A stretch of DNA of 42,266 nt from positions 1 to 42,266 of the forward strand of contig MGXZ01000012.1 of NCBI GenBank assembly GCA_001802455.1, given 5' to 3'. The position numbers were made by a program, and so were the translations under genes. How positions within the stretch are numbered: the stretch's first letter is position 1; each line of letters starts with the position of its first letter. This document shows positions 1 through 9,198 of the stretch, piece after piece. The DNA comes from Gammaproteobacteria bacterium RIFCSPHIGHO2_12_FULL_39_24. GTDB lineage: Bacteria > Pseudomonadota > Gammaproteobacteria > Coxiellales > Coxiellaceae. The notes under the pieces were generated by a model that was given only the letters and a program-made list of their open reading frames with translations, was not told the origin of the DNA and ran no database searches.

Positions 1-221
1 CGCTGAAATTTGAATGATTGTTAACACCTTCATTCTGGCTCACTTAGAAGTCTTTAGTAAGGGGCGGGGTCCATACCATCTGTAATGATTCACTGGTGCG
101 AATGCGTTTTGATATTGCGTGCGCTAGTGACAAAGCACCGAACCGCGCGTGAGTGCGAAGCACGTAACAAGCGGAGCTGAGCATCGCATGATATTGAAGT
201 TTGGTTATTGCGATTTGTTTA
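1..221. other. Region with no recognised gene
   Basis: No convincing coding sequence was found here. The stretch around 110-190 is clearly more GC-rich than its surroundings. A short reading frame on the minus strand (about 66 codons) has no ribosome binding site and no family I recognise. The segment lies just downstream of the ChpB-like toxin gene and might be the remnant of a transferred or repeated element, but no terminal repeats are visible. Confidence 0.4.
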
Positions 222-584
222 TTAACGCAATTCGTCTGGATCAATAATGCTAATCACGCGATCAACAATTGTTTCCGCAAGAGATTGATCGAGTGTTTCA
301 ATATATTTTGCCGTGCCCGCTTTGACTCGCGCAGCAATATCGAATGAGCGTACTTGATTACATAATGCAACACCCGTTGTGTCGTGGCCAGTGATAGGCA
401 AAGCGAATCCTGTCGAGCGTGCAAAGTTTCCACCCGAGGTAATGGGGACTGTTGTAACAATACCAAATTGATTGACTTCTTTTGTGGTGATGACTACAAA
501 GCGATGTCGATCTTTTAGTTCGCGACCTGATGTGGGATTAGGGTCAATCCAGTATACATCACCTCTATTAATGTATTTGCTCAT
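222..584 (-). CDS. chpB: MazF/PemK-family endoribonuclease toxin (ChpB-like)
   Basis: This 120-residue protein is a likely type II toxin of the MazF/PemK/ChpB family, which cleaves mRNA at short sequences when its antitoxin is degraded. The N-terminal RGDVYWIDPNPTSGRE stretch matches the family's RGDI...P..G.E signature, and residues about 46-60 (VPITSGGNFARSTGF) closely resemble ChpB (PITQGGNFAR..GF). Length is typical of the family (110-120). Its ATG overlaps the stop of the upstream antitoxin gene as ATGA, so the two are translationally coupled. The toxin looks intact; activity cannot be judged from sequence alone. The choice of the name ChpB over PemK is less certain than the family. Confidence 0.88.
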   Translation of the reverse strand: MSKYINRGDVYWIDPNPTSGRELKDRHRFVVITTKEVNQFGIVTTVPITSGGNFARSTGFALPITGHDTTGVALCNQVRSFDIAARVKAGTAKYIETLDQSLAETIVDRVISIIDPDELR

Positions 585-850
585 GCTACTTCACGCCCTA
601 CTGGCTTGCCTTCTCTGGCCCATTCAGTTGCTTTGTTAAGCGCTTGCATTTTTTTTGGCGTCATACCTTTGAATAATTCTTTTAACGTATAACGTCTACG
701 TTTTCTTTTTGCAGGGCGAACAATAAAACTTTCATTCGCCACTTCTAGCTCCAATTCAGCACCGATACGTAATCGTAGCTCTGACAAAATAGCGGAGGGG
801 ATGGTAATAATCGCGGCACCACCTTGTTTTCGAATATGTACTTTAGTCAT
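581..850 (-). CDS. chpS: AbrB/MazE-type antitoxin (ChpS-like)
   Basis: An 89-residue antitoxin partner of the downstream ChpB-like toxin. The first 45 residues form a SpoVT/AbrB swapped-hairpin DNA-binding domain (MTKVHIRKQGGAAIITIPS, then L.L..G.ELE). The basic KRKRRRYTLKELFKGM segment resembles the ChpS linker RRYSLDELL, which begins the toxin-binding tail. An upstream in-frame start exists at 889, but the ATG at 850 has a GAGG ribosome binding site at proper spacing and starts exactly at the family N-terminus, so I chose it. Antitoxins of this type usually repress their own operon by binding a palindrome over the promoter; one is present just upstream. Confidence 0.85.
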   Translation of the reverse strand: MTKVHIRKQGGAAIITIPSAILSELRLRIGAELELEVANESFIVRPAKRKRRRYTLKELFKGMTPKKMQALNKATEWAREGKPVGREVA

Positions 851-883
851 CAATACCTCGCGTAAAATGATATAGGGTAAATA

Positions 884-898
884 TAGCACATTGTGCTA
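884..898. promoter_or_regulatory. Palindromic operator candidate of the chpS-chpB operon
   Basis: A perfect palindrome, TAGCACA-T-TGTGCTA, lies 34 bp upstream of the chpS start. On the minus strand a TATATT-like -10 element follows it directly. This is the expected position for an autoregulatory operator. It overlaps the last codons of nth, so the TA promoter sits partly inside the end of the upstream gene. Confidence 0.55.
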
Positions 899-1537
899 CT
901 TTTGCAATGTGGTTTTGCTTTCATACTCGCACCACTTCTCAATCGGGCACTCACTGCATTTCGGATTGCGCGCCGTGCAAATATATCTGCCGTGCAGCAC
1001 CAGCCAATGATGCGCGTGTTGTAAATATTTTTTTGGAATAATTTTTAATAAACCATCTTCAACCGCACGTGGCGTTTTGCCTTTTGCCAAACCGGTTCTG
1101 TTGGCAACGCGAAAAATATGCGTGTCGACAGCAATGGTGTGCTCATCAAATGCCGTATTTAAAATCACATTTGCTGTTTTGCGACCAACGCCCGGTAAAC
1201 TTTCTAAATCATCACGATTATTGGGAACAGAGGAATTAAATTTTGAAATTAATATCTCACACGTTTTAATAATATGTTTTGCTTTGGTGGGATATAAATT
1301 AATGGTTTTGATATATTTTTTTAATTCATCAACGCCAAGTGATACAATTTTTTCTGGCGTATTAGCAATGGGAAATAAATGTTTTGTGGCTTTGTTCACG
1401 CTGATGTCAGTTGCTTGCGCTGAAAGCATTACCGCAATTAATAATTCAAAATGATTGTTGAATTGTAATTCTGTGGTGGGCGTAGGATTAGTTTTTTCGA
1501 ATTTTTCGAATATTTTTTTGATGCTGATTTTATTCAT
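896..1537 (-). CDS. nth: Endonuclease III (DNA glycosylase/AP lyase)
   Basis: A 213-residue base-excision repair enzyme that removes oxidised pyrimidines and cleaves the abasic site. The helix-hairpin-helix [12 protein letters not shown] is at residues 114-125, with catalytic Lys120; the catalytic Asp is Asp138 in [11 protein letters not shown]. The C-terminus carries the iron-sulfur cluster ligands Cys187, Cys194, Cys197 and Cys203 in the canonical C-X6-C-X2-C-X5-C spacing. Length matches E. coli Nth (211). Its start overlaps the end of the upstream ATPase gene by 8 bp. In many gammaproteobacteria nth directly follows rnf genes; here an ATPase gene separates it from the rnfB-like gene. Confidence 0.97.
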   Translation of the reverse strand: MNKISIKKIFEKFEKTNPTPTTELQFNNHFELLIAVMLSAQATDISVNKATKHLFPIANTPEKIVSLGVDELKKYIKTINLYPTKAKHIIKTCEILISKFNSSVPNNRDDLESLPGVGRKTANVILNTAFDEHTIAVDTHIFRVANRTGLAKGKTPRAVEDGLLKIIPKKYLQHAHHWLVLHGRYICTARNPKCSECPIEKWCEYESKTTLQK

Positions 1538-2693
1538 GATGTTTTAATAGGTCAATTAAATCAGTCAGATTAATAAAAGTAATGATGAGTTCACCCCATT
1601 TTTTTTGGAATTTTTCTTTCACATTATGTCCGACTACATAATTATCACCCATTGAATACCGTTTTCGAAAAACCATTAAGTTATCTGGAGCGAATTGATC
1701 AACGTTCCACTTGCATTCGATTGCAGTAGGATTTTGTTGAGTGCGATTTTTGCAATAAATAAAATCAATTTCGTGATGTTGTTTGTTGCGCCAATACAAA
1801 ATATCACGTGTTTGTAATTGTCCGTGTATTTCATTTAAAACATAATGTTCCCACAATAACCCCATATCATCAGGTCGTAATGTGTGCCAGCCTTTTGCAA
1901 AACAAACCATGCCGGTATCAAAACCATAAATTTTCGGTGCAGAAATAATTTCATTTGATAATCGCGAGTGAAAAGGACGAATAATATGCGTAACAAACGT
2001 AGTTTCCAAAACAGATAAATAATTATTAATCGCCGTTCGACTGACTTCACAGGCGGAAGCAAATTTGGTTGCTTCAAATATTTCGCCGCTTTGCGCAAAA
2101 ATAAGTTCTACGCATTTTTGAAACGCGTATTTTTTTTCTAAGCGAAATAATTCTTGAATATCTTTTGCCCAATATGAGTCTAACCATTCTGCTAATGCTT
2201 TTTCTGGAAAAGTAGTTTCCATGAAATAAGGCGGTAATCCGCCCTGTAACAGTCGGTGATTAATATTTTTATTACCAAACAAAATAGATTCAAACGACAG
2301 CATGGGTGTTAACCAGATTTCTGCTTTTCGTCCGGTGAGTGTATCGCCAAATTTACTGGAAGCACCTAAGGTTGATGAGCCTGTCGCGATTATTTTTGTT
2401 TGAGGAAAATGATCAGCAGCAATTTTTAATAATTCAGAAGGATTGTGAAGTCGATGAATTTCATCTATGATGATGCGTTTGTTTTTATGATTTTGTAAAA
2501 ATAATTCGATATCATCCAGTTGTCTGCGGATACTGGGTAGCTCGCAATCGTAGTAATGTGTATTTTCTAAACTTTGACATAGCATGGTTTTTCCGGCACG
2601 TCGAACTCCCGCAAGCCAAATAATGGAGCGTTTTTTCCATATTTTTTCAATCAAGTCTTGCCAGAAAACCCTATTTTTCATTATATTAACCAA
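1530..2693 (-). CDS. AAA (AAA_14) ATPase with DUF4143 domain
   Basis: A 387-residue protein of the widespread AAA_14/DUF4143 family, whose role is not settled; members are common in accessory DNA. Walker A is GVRRAGKT (29-36), Walker B is RIIIDEIH (73-80), and ATGSST follows as a sensor-like segment. The C-terminal half is DUF4143, and near its end the residues E..ID..Y (HHEIDFIYC) and AIECKW form a PD-(D/E)XK nuclease-like arrangement. The start may be either the first codon or ATG at 2681 (MKNRVFW); no strong ribosome binding site separates them. It sits between nth and the rnfB-like gene, overlapping nth by 8 bp, and has two 13-bp direct repeats at its start, suggesting an acquired, self-regulated gene. 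A second member of the family lies at 36516-37694. Confidence 0.85.
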   Translation of the reverse strand: MVNIMKNRVFWQDLIEKIWKKRSIIWLAGVRRAGKTMLCQSLENTHYYDCELPSIRRQLDDIELFLQNHKNKRIIIDEIHRLHNPSELLKIAADHFPQTKIIATGSSTLGASSKFGDTLTGRKAEIWLTPMLSFESILFGNKNINHRLLQGGLPPYFMETTFPEKALAEWLDSYWAKDIQELFRLEKKYAFQKCVELIFAQSGEIFEATKFASACEVSRTAINNYLSVLETTFVTHIIRPFHSRLSNEIISAPKIYGFDTGMVCFAKGWHTLRPDDMGLLWEHYVLNEIHGQLQTRDILYWRNKQHHEIDFIYCKNRTQQNPTAIECKWNVDQFAPDNLMVFRKRYSMGDNYVVGHNVKEKFQKKWGELIITFINLTDLIDLLKHHE

Positions 2694-2736
2694 ATGTATT
2701 TATAAGTACTTTTAGTATATCCTAATGTATTTATAA
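2693..2736. repeat. Two 13-bp direct repeats upstream of the DUF4143 ATPase gene
   Basis: AATGTATTTATAA occurs at 2693-2705 and again at 2724-2736. The starts are 31 bp apart, about three helical turns. They straddle the likely promoter of the ATPase gene and may be binding sites of a regulator. They could also be scars of the event that placed the gene between rnfB and nth. Confidence 0.6.
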
Positions 2737-2749
2737 ACGCAAATAGTTT

Positions 2750-3118
2750 TCAGGCCTTGTTTTTTCGTTGCAGTATTTTTTGTATCTCCGCGCGACGTTC
2801 ATCAATCGATTGGATATCAATTTTCTCGGACAATTTCTCTGTTACTAATCGTGCGTTGCGTTTTTGAAATCTCATGCGAGATTGTGTGGCGAGCGCTTTG
2901 TGCTCTTCTTTCGTGCGCACAGGCAATTCAATTAAATCGATGCAATCGACCGGACAAGGTTCGACGCATAATTGACAGCCGTTACACGCATCTTTTATCA
3001 CGGTGTGCATTAAATTTTGTGCGCCAATGATGGCATCGAAGGGGCAAGCGTGAATGCATTTCATGCAGCCGATGCAGTCGGGTTCGCGGATAAAGGCTAA
3101 AACGGCAGGCGATGTCAT
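2750..3118 (-). CDS. rnfB: RnfB-like 2[4Fe-4S] ferredoxin, short form
   Basis: A 122-residue protein with two adjacent [4Fe-4S] motifs, [12 protein letters not shown] and [12 protein letters not shown], separated by [12 protein letters not shown]. This arrangement is the C-terminal ferredoxin part of RnfB, the electron-carrying subunit of the Rnf/Rsx complex. The N-terminal membrane helix and the first Fe-S domain of full RnfB are absent, and no other rnf gene is visible. It therefore probably acts as a soluble ferredoxin-like electron carrier. After the clusters comes a basic, probably helical tail of about 55 residues. Its ATG overlaps the metG stop (ATGA), so it is translated together with metG. 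Confidence 0.8.
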   Translation of the reverse strand: MTSPAVLAFIREPDCIGCMKCIHACPFDAIIGAQNLMHTVIKDACNGCQLCVEPCPVDCIDLIELPVRTKEEHKALATQSRMRFQKRNARLVTEKLSEKIDIQSIDERRAEIQKILQRKNKA

Positions 3119-4734
3119 TGTGATAACGCTTCAGTTTGTTTTGGTAAAACACGTTGCATTAGCGGTGTAAATAAATTAATTTTATGATTCAGTAAGGGTG
3201 TTGTAACATCTGCCCATGTTAGAGGCGCGATATTTAAAAAGCTTTCTACTTTTTCTGCTGTTATTGGCAAGATGGGTTTTAAATATAACGCGAGCAAGCG
3301 AAATAAATTTAATCCTTGTGTGCAAATTAATTGTACGTCATTGTCGCGTCCCGCTTCTTTTGCGAGCGACCACGGTTTGTGAAAATCGATATAGTGATTG
3401 GCGCGATCAGCGAGCGCCATGATATCGCGAACAGCGCGATGGTAATTTAATTTTTCATAGGATTCGGCAATTTCTTTTTCAGCAGAAACAAAATCTTGAA
3501 ATAATGTTTTGTCATGCAATTGTGAAGATAATTTCCCATCAAATTTTTTTGAAATAAATCCTGCGCAACGACTCGCGAGATTCACAAATTTTCCGACCAA
3601 ATCTGAATTTACTTTTGCAACAAAATCCCCCACACTAAAATCAATATCTTCTACTTGATTGTTTAATTTTGACGCATAGTAATATCGTAAATATTCTGTT
3701 GAAATGTGTTGTGCGAATTGTTTTGCAGTAATAAAAGTGCCGCGCGACTTTGACATTTTCTCACCATTCACGGTAACAAAGCCGTGCACAAAAATTTGTG
3801 TCGGCAAACGATAATCAGTTGCTTTTAACATCGCCGGCCAAAATAGTGCGTGAAAACTAATAATATCTTTTCCAATGACATGGTAGAGTTCGGTGGCGCT
3901 ATCTTTGTTCCAATATTGATTGAATTGCGCTTCTGAAAAATTTTTAAAACTCGCAATGTATCCTACCGGCGCATCCAGCCACACATAAAAATATTTATTC
4001 GAATGATCTGGCATTTCAAAACCAAAATAGGGCGCATCACGCGAAATATTCCATTGCTGCAAACCAGCTTTAAACCATTCTTGTAATTTATTCGCGATGG
4101 CGGATTGCAATACACCCGATTGCGTCCATTGCTGTAAAAAATCCACATAATGATCAAGCGCGAAAAAATAATGCTCCGATTCTTTTTCAATGGGAACAGC
4201 GCCCGTGATTGCTGAGCGTGGATTTTTTAAATCCGTTGGATTATACGTTGCGCCACACACTTCGCAGTTATCACCGTATTGATCTTTCGCGCCACATTTA
4301 GGACATTCTCCACGAATAAAACGATCCGCTAAAAATAATTTTTTTTCGGGATCGTAAAATTGTTTAATGATTTTTGTTTTAATGTCATTATTTTTTTTCA
4401 AGCGCTCATAAATTTCAATTAATAATTTTTTATTTTCTTCAGAATGCGTGGTGTGATAATTATCAAAACTAATATGAAATTTTTTATAATCATTGATGTG
4501 ATCTTTTCGTACCTGCTCAACCAATTTTTCAGGCGAGAGATTATTTTTTTCCGCCGCCAACATAATCGGCGCGCCATGCGCATCGGATCCGCAAATGTAA
4601 TAACACGTATTGCCGCGCATTAATTGAAAGCGTTTCCAAATATCCGTTTGAATGACTTCCAGTAAATGTCCAAGATGAATGTCGCCGTTGGCGTAGGTGA
4701 GTGCGCTGGTAATGAGTATACGGCGTTTTGTCAT
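3115..4734 (-). CDS. metG: Methionyl-tRNA synthetase, short form
   Basis: A 539-residue class I aminoacyl-tRNA synthetase that charges tRNA-Met. The HIGH motif appears as HLGH at 20-23 and KMSKS at 326-330. The zinc-binding knuckle has Cys144, Cys147, Cys157 and Cys160. The frame is open further upstream to 4827, but the conserved N-terminus ([17 protein letters not shown]) begins at 4734, which I take as the start. The C-terminal EMAP-like tRNA-binding domain of the 677-residue E. coli enzyme is missing, as in other short MetG proteins; nothing suggests a truncation by mutation. It is transcribed divergently from mrp, with an 87-bp shared upstream region, and overlaps the rnfB-like gene by 4 bp. 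Confidence 0.97.
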   Translation of the reverse strand: MTKRRILITSALTYANGDIHLGHLLEVIQTDIWKRFQLMRGNTCYYICGSDAHGAPIMLAAEKNNLSPEKLVEQVRKDHINDYKKFHISFDNYHTTHSEENKKLLIEIYERLKKNNDIKTKIIKQFYDPEKKLFLADRFIRGECPKCGAKDQYGDNCEVCGATYNPTDLKNPRSAITGAVPIEKESEHYFFALDHYVDFLQQWTQSGVLQSAIANKLQEWFKAGLQQWNISRDAPYFGFEMPDHSNKYFYVWLDAPVGYIASFKNFSEAQFNQYWNKDSATELYHVIGKDIISFHALFWPAMLKATDYRLPTQIFVHGFVTVNGEKMSKSRGTFITAKQFAQHISTEYLRYYYASKLNNQVEDIDFSVGDFVAKVNSDLVGKFVNLASRCAGFISKKFDGKLSSQLHDKTLFQDFVSAEKEIAESYEKLNYHRAVRDIMALADRANHYIDFHKPWSLAKEAGRDNDVQLICTQGLNLFRLLALYLKPILPITAEKVESFLNIAPLTWADVTTPLLNHKINLFTPLMQRVLPKQTEALSQ

Positions 4735-4821
4735 GTCAATTGATCCACAATAATAAAACAATAATATTACGTAACTCGCGCAATTTATGCTACGATTTGT
4801 GCACATTTTATTGGGATTTTT

Positions 4822-5595
4822 ATGCAATCAACTCCATTCTCTATTCCGGGTATTAAAAATATTATCGCTATCGCATCAGGCAAAGGGGGTGTTGGTAAAT
4901 CAACGACAACCGTGAATGTAGCGCTCGCATTATTAAACCACGGCAAGCGTGTTGGTATTTTAGATGCGGATATTTATGGGCCGAATCAGCCGCACATGTT
5001 GGGTGGTGCGCAAAAACCAGTATTAAGCGATAAAGATCATTTCAAACCCGTTGTGCGTTTCGGATTGCAAACGATTTCAATGGGTGACGTTGTGGATTCT
5101 GGCGAGCCGATGATATGGCGCGGACCGATGGTGGTAAAAGCGCTGCATCAAATGCTGTATTTTACAGAATGGGATAACCTGGATTATTTGTTAATTGATT
5201 TACCGCCAGGAACAGGGGATGTGCAATTAACGTTATCGCAAAAAACACCATTGAATGGCGTGATTATTGTGACAACACCGCAGGACGTTGCATTGCTTGA
5301 TGCGAAAAAAGGATTGGAAATGTTTCGTAAGGTAAATATCCCCATTTTAGGAATTATTGAAAATATGAGTGTATATCACTGTGAGCAATGCGGACATGCT
5401 GCACCTATTTTTGGTGAAAAAGGCGCGGAAAAATTAGCGGCAGCATGTGATGTAAAAATATTAGGTAAAATTCCATTGCAATTAAAAATTCGCGAACAAG
5501 CGGATGCGGGAAAACCGATTGTGATTGCGGAGCCAGAAGGTGAAATTGCGAAAATTTATAATGAAATAACATCGAAACTGATAACCGATAACTGA
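4822..5595 (+). CDS. apbC: Mrp/ApbC iron-sulfur carrier P-loop ATPase
   Basis: A 257-residue MRP/NBP35-family ATPase that delivers Fe-S clusters to target proteins. The deviant Walker [10 protein letters not shown] is at 20-28, and [11 protein letters not shown] is at 123-133. The cluster-binding CXXC pair is Cys187 and Cys190 (CEQCGHAAP). The N-terminal DUF59/MIP18 domain found in the 369-residue E. coli Mrp is absent, so this is the short form. A GGGA ribosome binding site precedes the start. The last residues, LITDN, and the stop are written by the TGATAAC heptamer repeat that separates this gene from dcd. Confidence 0.93.
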   Translation: MQSTPFSIPGIKNIIAIASGKGGVGKSTTTVNVALALLNHGKRVGILDADIYGPNQPHMLGGAQKPVLSDKDHFKPVVRFGLQTISMGDVVDSGEPMIWRGPMVVKALHQMLYFTEWDNLDYLLIDLPPGTGDVQLTLSQKTPLNGVIIVTTPQDVALLDAKKGLEMFRKVNIPILGIIENMSVYHCEQCGHAAPIFGEKGAEKLAAACDVKILGKIPLQLKIREQADAGKPIVIAEPEGEIAKIYNEITSKLITDN

Positions 5596-5620
5596 TAACT
5601 GATAACTGATAACGGATAAC
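5578..5620 (+). repeat. TGATAAC heptamer array between apbC and dcd
   Basis: About six heptamers in sense orientation: two variant units (CCGATAAC and CGGATAAC types) flank three perfect TGATAAC units and an initial one. The array begins inside the last five codons of apbC and ends 5 bp before the dcd ATG. The last unit has changed to CGGATAAC, which creates a GGA that could weakly resemble a ribosome binding site. Confidence 0.9.
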
Positions 5621-5625
5621 CAACC

Positions 5626-6192
5626 ATGTCAATTAAATCCGACAAATGGATTCGCCGTATGGCGATTGAGAAAAAAATGATTTCACCGTTTGAGCCAAAT
5701 CAAGTGCGCGCCAATGCCGATGGAAAAATTGTGTCGTATGGTACCAGCAGTTATGGATACGATGTGAGATGCGCACGCGAATTTAAAATATTTACGAATA
5801 TTAATTCCGCGATTGTCGATCCGAAAAATTTTGATGCCAATAGTTTTGTGGATATTGAATCAGATATTTGTATTATTCCGCCTAATTCTTTCGCGCTGGC
5901 ACGTACTGTTGAATATTTTAAAATTCCTCGTAATGTATTAACTATCTGTCTGGGAAAATCGACTTATGCGCGCTGCGGGATTATTGTCAATGTCACGCCA
6001 CTGGAACCAGAGTGGGAAGGACATGTAACACTGGAATTCTCCAACACGACCAATTTGCCCGCAAAAATTTATGCGAACGAAGGGGTTGCGCAAATGTTAT
6101 TTTTAGAATCGGATGAAGTGTGCGACACTTCTTACAAAGATCGCGGTGGAAAATATCAAGGGCAACGCGGCGTGACATTGCCGGTGACGTGA
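5626..6192 (+). CDS. dcd: dCTP deaminase
   Basis: A 188-residue homotrimeric enzyme that deaminates dCTP to dUTP, supplying dUMP for thymidylate synthesis. Conserved segments include [17 protein letters not shown] (37-53), [19 protein letters not shown] (110-128) and [10 protein letters not shown], with the catalytic Glu at 137. Length is close to the E. coli enzyme (193). The start lies 5 bp after the heptamer array with no normal ribosome binding site apart from the GGA noted there, so translation may depend on coupling to apbC. Confidence 0.97.
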   Translation: MSIKSDKWIRRMAIEKKMISPFEPNQVRANADGKIVSYGTSSYGYDVRCAREFKIFTNINSAIVDPKNFDANSFVDIESDICIIPPNSFALARTVEYFKIPRNVLTICLGKSTYARCGIIVNVTPLEPEWEGHVTLEFSNTTNLPAKIYANEGVAQMLFLESDEVCDTSYKDRGGKYQGQRGVTLPVT

Positions 6193-6202
6193 AGGACGTT
6201 AT

Positions 6203-6238
6203 CGGATAACTGATACCTGATAACTGATAACTGATAAC
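6203..6238 (+). repeat. TGATAAC heptamer array between dcd and metN
   Basis: About five units in sense orientation, beginning with CGGATAAC, then TGATACC (one substitution), then three perfect TGATAAC units. The array lies 10 bp after the dcd stop and ends 5 bp before the metN ATG. No Shine-Dalgarno sequence is visible between the array and the start codon. Confidence 0.9.
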
Positions 6239-6243
6239 TTCCT

Positions 6244-7299
6244 ATGATCGAACTAAGCAACATCAACAAAACATTTTTCTCTAAGCACAGTGTTCATCAC
6301 GCACTCAACAATATTAATTTGACAGTTTTGCCCGGTGAAATTATGGGTGTGATTGGAAAAAGTGGCGCAGGAAAAAGCACATTAATTCGCTGCGTGAATT
6401 TATTGGAACGACCCACATCGGGATTGGTACGTGTTAATAATATTGAACTAACCGAATTAACTTCCACTCAATTGCGTCAAGCGCGACATCACATTGGTAT
6501 GGTATTTCAGCACTTTAATTTAATTTCATCGCGCACCGCTTATGAGAATATTGCATTGCCGCTGGAGTTATTGAAAAAATCCAACAGTGAAATTGAACGT
6601 GTGGTGTTATCTTTATTGGAAAAAGTAGATTTGCTCGAGCATCGCGATAGTTATCCGCATCATCTCAGTGGTGGACAAAAACAACGTGTCGCGATTGCGC
6701 GCGCACTGGCGACTCAGCCGCGCGTGTTGTTGTGTGATGAAATGACGTCGGCGTTGGATCCGGAAACAACCGATGATATTTTAAAATTAATTCGCTCTCT
6801 TAATCAGGAATTGCGATTATCTATTTTGTGTATTACTCATGAAATGCACGTAATTAAATCCATTGCAGATCGTGTTGCGGTCATTGATCGCGGAGAAATT
6901 GTTGAATGCGAAAATGTGGTCGACTTATTTAAAAATCCGACAGCAGCTATTACAAGAAGATTGATTCAATCTGTTTTAAAATCAGATTTGCCTGAAGAAT
7001 TACAGTCTCAATTTCGTTTTGAACCCATGCCGGATGATCAAGTGGTGTTGCGATTAACCTTTGTTGGACAAGCGACACTAGAACCCATTTTAAATGAATT
7101 TATTCGGCAGACGCGCATGACTATTTCTATTTTGCAAGCGAATATCGAACAACTGCGTCATGAAATGATTGGGCGTATGATTATTGCGTTACAGTATGAT
7201 GCGAAACAATTATCGATGATGCAACGATTTCTAGAAAGAAAAGGGTTGATGGTTGAGGTGATGGGTTATGTTGATCAACAATCTTGGCTTGCTCGTTAA
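6244..7299 (+). CDS. metN: Methionine ABC importer, ATP-binding subunit MetN
   Basis: A 351-residue ATPase that drives uptake of D- and L-methionine through MetI. Walker A is GKSGAGKST (38-46), the ABC signature LSGGQKQRVAIARAL starts at 141, and Walker B is VLLCDE (161-166) with the following TSALDP. The C-terminal 100 residues match the NIL/ACT-like domain that senses cytoplasmic methionine and inhibits transport. The 3' end overlaps metI by 32 bp, so the subunits are translated together. No MetJ operator was seen; a heptamer array occupies the leader. Confidence 0.96.
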   Translation: MIELSNINKTFFSKHSVHHALNNINLTVLPGEIMGVIGKSGAGKSTLIRCVNLLERPTSGLVRVNNIELTELTSTQLRQARHHIGMVFQHFNLISSRTAYENIALPLELLKKSNSEIERVVLSLLEKVDLLEHRDSYPHHLSGGQKQRVAIARALATQPRVLLCDEMTSALDPETTDDILKLIRSLNQELRLSILCITHEMHVIKSIADRVAVIDRGEIVECENVVDLFKNPTAAITRRLIQSVLKSDLPEELQSQFRFEPMPDDQVVLRLTFVGQATLEPILNEFIRQTRMTISILQANIEQLRHEMIGRMIIALQYDAKQLSMMQRFLERKGLMVEVMGYVDQQSWLAR

Positions 7300-7912
7300 C
7301 GGAACCGTGCAAACCATTAATATGGTATTTGTGTCTGCATTTTTTGCGGGTATGGTAGGTTTGCCGTTAGGCGTTGTATTATTTATTACGCGCAATCCCC
7401 ATTTATTTAAAAAACCAGCATTAAATGCAGTGATCAGTTTTATCGTTAATGTGATTCGCTCGATCCCTTTTATTATTTTATTGGTGGCTATCACGCCGAT
7501 GACGAGAATGATTGTTGGCACATCCATCGGCACAACGGCGGCAATGGTTCCACTAGCCGTTAGCGCCATTCCTTTTTTTGCACGCTTAGTGGAAAGCGCG
7601 TTGAATGAAGTGCCGGTGGGTTTGACAGAAGCGGGTTTAGCAATGGGCGCTACCGTTTTACAAATTATTCGAAAAATATTAATTCCCGAAGCGCGCAAAT
7701 CGATCGTGCGTGGTATGACATTAACATTAATTACTTTGGTTGGTTATTCTGCTATGGCAGGTGCCATTGGCGGTGGCGGTTTGGGAAATATTGCCATCAT
7801 GTATGGATATGAACGATTTGAAATTCATATTATGATTGCAACAGTGGTTATTTTAATTTTGATGGTGCAGTTTTTTCAGTGGTGTGGGGATTGGGTTGCG
7901 AGGAAGATGTGA
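7268..7912 (+). CDS. metI: Methionine ABC importer, permease MetI
   Basis: A 214-residue inner-membrane permease with about five hydrophobic segments. The EAA cytoplasmic loop that docks on MetN is recognisable at about 119-140 (LTEAGLAMGATVLQIIRKI), and GAIGGGGLGNIAIMYGYERF near the C-terminus is typical of MetI. The start overlaps metN by 32 bp. Length matches E. coli MetI (217). Confidence 0.96.
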   Translation: MLINNLGLLVNGTVQTINMVFVSAFFAGMVGLPLGVVLFITRNPHLFKKPALNAVISFIVNVIRSIPFIILLVAITPMTRMIVGTSIGTTAAMVPLAVSAIPFFARLVESALNEVPVGLTEAGLAMGATVLQIIRKILIPEARKSIVRGMTLTLITLVGYSAMAGAIGGGGLGNIAIMYGYERFEIHIMIATVVILILMVQFFQWCGDWVARKM

Positions 7913-7913
7913 G

Positions 7914-7934
7914 TGATAACTGATAACTGATAAC
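7914..7934 (+). repeat. TGATAAC heptamer array between metI and metQ
   Basis: Three perfect TGATAAC units in sense orientation. The array starts one base after the metI stop and ends 10 bp before the metQ ATG. A GAGA between the array and the start could serve as a weak ribosome binding site. Confidence 0.9.
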
Positions 7935-7944
7935 GAGATTATTT

Positions 7945-8742
7945 ATGCTAAAAAAATTATTACTAGCGCTGACGCTTGTGCTTACACTCACTGCTTGCTC
8001 CCACAAAGAAAAAGCAAATGAAATTCGTGTGGGTACCATTGCGGGTCCTGAAACTGAATTAATGACAGTGGCGAAAACAGTTGCGTTGCAGCAATTTGGT
8101 TTGCATGTGAAAATCATTACTTTTACGGATTACAACATGCCCAATCAAGCCTTAGCTGAAGGTGAGATTGATGTGAATGCATTTCAACATTATCCATTCT
8201 TGCTTGAACAAATGAAAACACATCATTATGCTTTTGCACCGATCGGCGATACATTTTTATATCCGATGGGATTATATTCTGAAAAGGTAAAGCAGTTATC
8301 TGATTTGCAACCCGGTGCAAAAATTGCGATTCCCAATGATCCAAGCAACGAAGCACGCGCACTGATTTTGTTACAAAAAGCAGGATTAATTACGCTGAAA
8401 CCCCATATCACGATTAATGCAACGACACGTGATATTGAAAGTAATCCACAAAAATTTCAAATTGTCGCGTTAGATGCTGCGCAATTGCCACGGGTTTTGC
8501 CAGATGTAGGCATTGCCGCCATTAATACTAATTTTGCAATGCCTGCTGGTTTGTCGCCATCGAAAGATGCATTATTTACTGAAAAAACAGATTCGCCTTA
8601 CATGAATATTCTGGTTGCACGTGCGGGTGAAAAAAATGAAAAGAAAATAAAAGAATTGGTGGAAGCGTATCAATCTGCAGCGGTTGCGCTAGAGGCGAAA
8701 AAATTATTTGGTGATGGTGCGATTGCGGGGTTTAAGAATTAA
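7945..8742 (+). CDS. metQ: Methionine-binding lipoprotein MetQ
   Basis: A 265-residue periplasmic substrate-binding lipoprotein (NlpA family) that captures methionine for MetN-MetI. The signal peptide ends in the lipobox LTAC, giving lipidated Cys18. Conserved segments include RVGTIAGPETELM, DYNMPNQALAEGEIDVNAFQHYPFL and AINTNFAMPAGL. The gene closes the metN-metI-metQ operon and ends only 6 bp from the convergent ihfB. Confidence 0.95.
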   Translation: MLKKLLLALTLVLTLTACSHKEKANEIRVGTIAGPETELMTVAKTVALQQFGLHVKIITFTDYNMPNQALAEGEIDVNAFQHYPFLLEQMKTHHYAFAPIGDTFLYPMGLYSEKVKQLSDLQPGAKIAIPNDPSNEARALILLQKAGLITLKPHITINATTRDIESNPQKFQIVALDAAQLPRVLPDVGIAAINTNFAMPAGLSPSKDALFTEKTDSPYMNILVARAGEKNEKKIKELVEAYQSAAVALEAKKLFGDGAIAGFKN

Positions 8743-8748
8743 AGAAAA

Positions 8749-9075
8749 TTAGTCATCCGCTTCATGCGCATCATTTTTGATTGGATGGGTTGTGCGACTG
8801 CTGTTAACACGATCGCGCATATCTTTTCCTGGTTTAAAATGTGGCGTGTATTTTGCAGCGGTGTAAACGCGTGCACCCGTTTTTGGATTGTGTGCTTTTC
8901 GAGAAGGGCGATAATGCAAACTAAAACTACCGAATCCACGAATTTCAATTCGATGGCCATCGCCTAAATTGTCGCTCATGCAATCCACAATATGATTGAC
9001 GCTCAACTCAATATCTTTAATGGAAAGATGACTTTGTTTAGCAGCGATTTGCATAATCAATTCTGATTTTACCAT
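8749..9075 (-). CDS. ihfB: Integration host factor beta subunit
   Basis: A 108-residue HU/IHF-family DNA-bending protein. The start MVKSELI and the arm-flanking motif [21 protein letters not shown] match IHF-beta rather than HU. The C-terminal 15 residues beyond [12 protein letters not shown] are a variable acidic extension. It has a GAGAGG ribosome binding site and its own leader of 123 bp shared divergently with the DUF2066 gene. Confidence 0.93.
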   Translation of the reverse strand: MVKSELIMQIAAKQSHLSIKDIELSVNHIVDCMSDNLGDGHRIEIRGFGSFSLHYRPSRKAHNPKTGARVYTAAKYTPHFKPGKDMRDRVNSSRTTHPIKNDAHEADD

Positions 9076-9198
9076 GCGCGCCTCTCACATTGTATTTACT
9101 ATAACCCCTTTGATTATAACAGTAGTGTCAATAGATGCAAATGTGTAACGACTTGATACAATGAATCAGTTCTGGGGTTTGAGCATGAGGATAAAGCG

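Noticed and set aside
44-244. Short minus-strand frame near the window start
   Set aside because: No ribosome binding site, no recognised family, and it overlaps the end of the toxin gene; treated as non-coding.
4735-4827. 31-residue N-terminal extension of MetG
   Set aside because: The conserved MetG start ([10 protein letters not shown]) begins at 4734 and the extension overlaps the mrp start in the opposite strand.
5405-5632. Minus-strand frame rich in [11 protein letters not shown]
   Set aside because: Produced by the stop-free complement of the heptamer array and antisense to mrp; no sign of being a gene.
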